The position numbers were made by a program, and so were the translations under genes. This document shows positions 6,615 through 9,880 of a stretch of 9,880 bases of DNA, piece after piece. This stretch comes from Peptococcaceae bacterium BRH_c23 (GTDB lineage Bacteria > Bacillota_B > Desulfitobacteriia > Desulfitobacteriales > Desulfitobacteriaceae). Position 1 is the stretch's first letter. Each line of letters opens with the position of its first letter. Location of the stretch: contig LADV01000187.1 of NCBI GenBank assembly GCA_000961805.1, forward strand, positions 1-9,880. The letters are read 5' to 3'. The notes under the pieces were generated by a model, which saw only the letters and a program-made list of their open reading frames with translations, did not search any database and had not been told where the DNA came from.

Positions 6615-6679
6615 TATCTACCCTCCAATCGCTTATATATTCCTATGGATGAAGAACTAGTTCCATGCCAAGAATCTTT

Positions 6680-6710
6680 TAACTTCACTAACTTCATGAA
6701 ATTAACTTGA
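6680..6710. repeat. Three TAACTTSA copies in the divergent intergenic region
   Basis: TAACTTCA occurs at 6680-6687 and again at 6689-6696 (nine bases apart), with a one-mismatch copy TAACTTGA at 6703-6710. They lie between the divergent deacetylase and addB starts and could be a binding site for either promoter. I see no strong sigma-A promoter for either gene here, so their role is uncertain. Confidence 0.35.
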
Positions 6711-6730
6711 AGGGACAACATGTCCTTAGA

Positions 6731-6736
6731 AAGGAG
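6731..6736 (+). promoter_or_regulatory. Ribosome binding site of addB
   Basis: AAGGAG ends eight bases before the TTG at 6745. No in-frame ATG lies near, and the GFRFVFGRAGSGKST beginning fits the AddB N-terminus exactly, so this site supports the TTG start. The six bases before the TTG (ATTGAT) are the same as those before the YitT-family start. Confidence 0.7.
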
Positions 6737-6744
6737 CGATTGAT

Positions 6745-9700
6745 TTGGGTTTCCGTTTCGTATTCGGGCGGGCTGGTAGTGGCAAGAGCACCCTATGTTT
6801 GGATGAAATCCGTAGCGAACTACGCAGGGAACCCTTAGGGGAGACACTCATCCTCCTAGTTCCCGAGCAGGCAACTTATCAGATGGAAATAGCCTTAGCC
6901 AATACTCCTGATCTTGGTGGAAGTTTACGCGCTCAAGTCTTAAGTTTTCGGAGACTTGGCTGGCGTGTCTTTTCTGAAACTGGGGGAGGGCAAAAAATAC
7001 TGATCGGTACCATTGGTAAACGGATGCTCCTCCGCAAGATCCTCTTAAAGCATCGTCTTCATTTCAAAGCGTTTGCTCGCTCTGCTACCCGACCAGGTAT
7101 GGCTGATCTTCTCGCGCAAGCTATTGGGGAATTCAAAACTTACCGGATTGTTCCGAGTGCTTTACGAAAGGTCACGAAAACTGATGGAATTTTAAATGAT
7201 AAACTCCAGGATTTAGCCCTTATTTATGAAGAATTCCAAGCAGCTCTAGGCTTAAGAACCCGCGACCCAGATGATGAATTATCGATCTTGGCAGAAAAAC
7301 TCCCTATGGCCCCCCTTCTTCAAGGGGCTAAAGTGTGGGTTGACGGGTTTACAGGATTTACCCCTCAGGAATTAGAAGTCTTGAAAACCCTTGTTTGTAC
7401 TGTCCAAGACGTAATTATTACACTTCCTCTTGATCCAATCTTAATCAGGGAGGAACGCCCACAAGACGAGGGGATCTTTAAGGTCGGGGAAGAATTTTTT
7501 ACAGGTCCTTGGCATACTTATCAAGATCTGCAACGTATTGGAGCAGAGACGGGTATACTTTTACACCCTCCAACGTTTCTCGAGAGCACAAAGCGCTTTA
7601 AGCACCCTTGGCTTAGTCATTTAGAAACGAATTTTTTTGTTTACCCTGTCACAAAAATGTCTGAAGCTAAGACAGAAGTGGGAGTCTCACGATTAGATGG
7701 AGAGGGAATTCAAGTCCTATCGGCCGTTAACCGGCGGGCTGAAGTGGAAGGGGTGGCACGGAAACTACGGGACTTGGTCAGAGATGAAGGGTTACGCTGG
7801 AACGAAATAGCTATCATGAGTCGAGATCTTTCGGGCTACCATGACCTGATTACCCAGGTGTTTACGTCCTATGATGTCCCATATTTTTTAGATCATAAAC
7901 GCTCTGTCCTGCACCATCCCTTGATTGAATTGGTGCAATCAATTCCTGAAGTGGTGGAGCGACACTGGAGCTACGAACCACTCTTTCGTTGTTTAAAGAC
8001 GGACTTTTTCCCTCTGCATAGGGATGCCATCGATCGGCTGGAAAACTATGTACTGGAACATGGGATTCACGGAGAGGGTTGGAGTAGAAACGCAGCCTGG
8101 CGTTACCATCGCCAATGGTCATTGGGGCAAGATGAGGAACAACGTGCTGAGGAATTGAAATTTCAAGCTGAACTAAATTCTGCCAGGCAAACAGTCTATG
8201 AGCTAATCAATCCATTTATCCAAGGGATTATACCCGGAAACCAACCAGAGACCTTGAATGTACGGGACGCGACTGAAAGCCTATACGATTTCTTAGAAAA
8301 GCTTAATGTTCAAGCAACTTTAAAGGAATGGTCACTGCAGGCTCAGCAGGAGGGAAATCTTAGCGAGGCTAGACTCCACGCCCAAATCTGGGAAGCCGTT
8401 ATCCAAGTCCTTGATGAAATTGTGGCAGGATTAGGGGATGAGTCTTTGAAGCTTGAAGACTATTCTTTAATTCTCGCCTCTGGTCTGGAAGCTATTGAAC
8501 TGGGCCTGATACCACCTGGACTAGACCAAGTATTAGTGGGGTCCTTAGATCGTTCCCGAAATCCTGAAGTTAGGGTTCTCTTCCTCTTAGGAGCCAATGA
8601 GGGTGTACTGCCTGCTCGGCCGGGAACAGACGGTGTTTTTGACGAGTATGAAAGGGAACAATTGAAGCTTGTTGGTATCCCACTGGCTCCCAAAGGAAAG
8701 GCTCAGACCTTTGAAGAACAATTTTTTATCTACTCTGCCCTTACCCGAGCTACTGAAAAGCTGGTGGTTTGTTACCCGCTCACGGATGAGGAGGGGAAAG
8801 GTCTCACAGTTTCACCCGTTGTGAGAAGACTGAGGCAGCTTTTCCCAAACCTTTCCGAAAGTTTCTTAGGGAACCAAGAGGATATTCAACGCCTTAGTCA
8901 TCCCGATACTGCCCTTCAAGCCTATGCAGAACAACTACGCACCTTGCGTCAAGGGGAGCCACTATCCCCACTGTGGAAAGCTACTGAGAAATGGCTGACC
9001 CAGGATTCTCTTCGCAATAATCAAATGGAACGTTTTCGCGCTAGTCTTTTCAGCCAAAATCAGGAAGAAAAAATTCAACGTCCTCTCGCACGCCGCTTAT
9101 ACGGTAAACGTCTAAAGGCCAGTATCTCTCGTTTAGAACAATTTGCTAAGTGTCCCTTTGGTCATTATGCCCGTTATGGGCTCAAGCTTCGAGAAAGACC
9201 TACATATCAGTTATCCAGCCCCAATATGGGCGAATTTTTTCATACCCTCCTGCATGATTTCGCAATCCAACTCCAGGAACGCGGCTTAGATTGGGGCAAA
9301 TTGACCAAGGAAGAATCTTGGGCACTCGTCAGTGAGCTTGCGGATGGACTAGCCCCAAATCTGCAACATAAAATCCTCCTAAGCAGCGCCCGCTACCGCT
9401 ATTTAACTCATAAATTAAAGCGCACGGTTCATCACGCTGTGAAAGTCCTCGCTGAACATGCTCGCAGAGGGATTTTCATTCCGATTCAGCTGGAAGTTGG
9501 CTTTGGTCCTGATCAAACATTGCCGGGAATTGAGATCCCTTTGACGGAAGAGGATTCTCTGCTTTTATGCGGACAAATTGACCGTGTAGATGCCGCCTTT
9601 CTAGATGGACAAGTGTATTTGCGAATTCTCGATTACAAATCCCGTGAGCTAAGCTTAGCGCTGGATACGATTTATTATGGACTAAATCTTCAATTACTCG

Positions 9701-9880
9701 CCTATTTAAATGTCGCTTTGCAGGGGGCTGAAGTCTTACTTAATACCACATCCTCAGCTTTTGGTTTATCCGGGCAAGCTGAAAATCAGTCGCCAATCCA
9801 GTCAGATAGCTTGCTTAGTGAACTCGTTCAACTAAAGTTGAACATCGAGTCTTCGGTGGGGGACTCTACCCCCACCGAAG
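6745..9880 (+). CDS. addB: AddB subunit of the AddAB helicase-nuclease (ATP-dependent deoxyribonuclease), 3' end cut by window
   Basis: 1045 residues are present with no stop, so the gene runs past the window edge; AddB is normally about 1150-1170 residues. With AddA it resects double-strand DNA ends and recognises Chi for recombination repair. Visible landmarks: Walker A-like GRAGSGKS (8-15), the conserved VPEQATYQME segment (about 39-48), PYFLDHKRSVLHHPLIE (about 380), the FLLGANEGVLPARP motif (about 613-626), and the first Fe-S cluster cysteine Cys803 in FAKCPFGHYARYGLKLRER. In Bacillus subtilis AddB the cluster uses one such cysteine and three near the C-terminus, which would lie outside the window. 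The RecB-type nuclease motif GQIDRVD followed by LDYKS (Asp963, Lys965) is intact, preceded by FFHTLLHDF (His833). After the helix that follows (about 980-998) the frame continues into about 45 residues that do not look like AddB (see findings). The start is TTG. Confidence 0.93.
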   Translation, partial: MGFRFVFGRAGSGKSTLCLDEIRSELRREPLGETLILLVPEQATYQMEIALANTPDLGGSLRAQVLSFRRLGWRVFSETGGGQKILIGTIGKRMLLRKILLKHRLHFKAFARSATRPGMADLLAQAIGEFKTYRIVPSALRKVTKTDGILNDKLQDLALIYEEFQAALGLRTRDPDDELSILAEKLPMAPLLQGAKVWVDGFTGFTPQELEVLKTLVCTVQDVIITLPLDPILIREERPQDEGIFKVGEEFFTGPWHTYQDLQRIGAETGILLHPPTFLESTKRFKHPWLSHLETNFFVYPVTKMSEAKTEVGVSRLDGEGIQVLSAVNRRAEVEGVARKLRDLVRDEGLRWNEIAIMSRDLSGYHDLITQVFTSYDVPYFLDHKRSVLHHPLIELVQSIPEVVERHWSYEPLFRCLKTDFFPLHRDAIDRLENYVLEHGIHGEGWSRNAAWRYHRQWSLGQDEEQRAEELKFQAELNSARQTVYELINPFIQGIIPGNQPETLNVRDATESLYDFLEKLNVQATLKEWSLQAQQEGNLSEARLHAQIWEAVIQVLDEIVAGLGDESLKLEDYSLILASGLEAIELGLIPPGLDQVLVGSLDRSRNPEVRVLFLLGANEGVLPARPGTDGVFDEYEREQLKLVGIPLAPKGKAQTFEEQFFIYSALTRATEKLVVCYPLTDEEGKGLTVSPVVRRLRQLFPNLSESFLGNQEDIQRLSHPDTALQAYAEQLRTLRQGEPLSPLWKATEKWLTQDSLRNNQMERFRASLFSQNQEEKIQRPLARRLYGKRLKASISRLEQFAKCPFGHYARYGLKLRERPTYQLSSPNMGEFFHTLLHDFAIQLQERGLDWGKLTKEESWALVSELADGLAPNLQHKILLSSARYRYLTHKLKRTVHHAVKVLAEHARRGIFIPIQLEVGFGPDQTLPGIEIPLTEEDSLLLCGQIDRVDAAFLDGQVYLRILDYKSRELSLALDTIYYGLNLQLLAYLNVALQGAEVLLNTTSSAFGLSGQAENQSPIQSDSLLSELVQLKLNIESSVGDSTPTE
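9851..9880. repeat. Perfect 12-bp inverted repeat inside addB at the window edge
   Basis: CTTCGGTGGGGG at 9851-9862 and its exact complement at 9869-9880 enclose the 6-base loop ACTCTA. It is GC-rich, unlike the surrounding coding sequence, and reads through AddB as SVGDSTPTE. The second arm ends on the last base of the window, so the repeat may be longer. It looks like a palindromic repeat element within a coding region. Confidence 0.75.

Noticed and set aside
6654..6663. GAACTAGTTC as a LexA (SOS) box controlling addB
   Set aside because: The Gram-positive LexA site needs GAAC and GTTC separated by four bases; here they are separated by two, and the palindrome lies far from any clear addB promoter.
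6614..6847. A minus-strand open frame spanning the divergent intergenic region and the addB 5' end
   Set aside because: It overlaps the addB N-terminus and Walker A region antisense, and its translation resembles nothing; the GTG at 6614 belongs to the deacetylase in a different frame.
7862..8122. Reverse-strand open frames inside addB (also at 8460-8693)
   Set aside because: They lie antisense to a clearly conserved AddB frame, resemble no family and have no ribosome site worth noting.

Overview
The window looks like chromosome from an anaerobic, Gram-positive clostridial lineage. My best guess is the Peptococcaceae (Desulfosporosinus/Desulfitobacterium type). The grounds are gene content (AddB-type repair nuclease, YitT/DUF2179 membrane protein, ECF sigma factor with a DUF4349 partner, CbiQ/CbiO transporter), strong purine-rich ribosome sites, frequent GTG/TTG starts and intermediate base composition. 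No mobile element, CRISPR array, rRNA or tRNA gene was recognised. The genus is an inference, not proven.

Layout. (1) 1-1028: the 3' end of cbiQ and a complete cbiO, the membrane and ATPase parts of an ECF-type cobalt/nickel importer, closed by a perfect 16-bp hairpin terminator. (2) 1233-2657: a cardiolipin synthase with two HKD motifs, followed by a weaker hairpin terminator. (3) 2949-4735: a two-gene operon with an ATGA overlap, an ECF-like sigma factor and a two-pass membrane DUF4349 protein that is probably its anti-sigma regulator, closed by a perfect 15-bp hairpin. (4) 4975-5823: a YitT-family membrane protein read from a TTG start, behind a good vegetative promoter and a leader with several inverted repeats. 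(5) 5886-6614 on the minus strand: a membrane-anchored NodB-type polysaccharide deacetylase, convergent with the YitT gene and sharing a hairpin terminator with it. (6) 6745 to the window end: addB, the AddB subunit of the AddAB helicase-nuclease, still open at the edge.

How they fit together. cbiQO belongs to a metal-import operon that begins outside the window. cls, the sigma/DUF4349 pair, the YitT protein and the deacetylase are all membrane or cell-envelope functions, so the sigma factor may respond to envelope conditions; that is inference from context only. addB is a separate DNA-repair unit, probably followed by addA outside the window.

The least ordinary items are the cysteine-free DUF4349 protein paired with a sigma factor, and an apparent in-frame insertion in AddB just after its nuclease motif. 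That insertion ends at the window edge in a perfect 12-bp inverted repeat. The hairpin-rich leader upstream of the YitT gene is a weaker third candidate. Five of the seven complete or 5'-complete genes appear to start at GTG or TTG.
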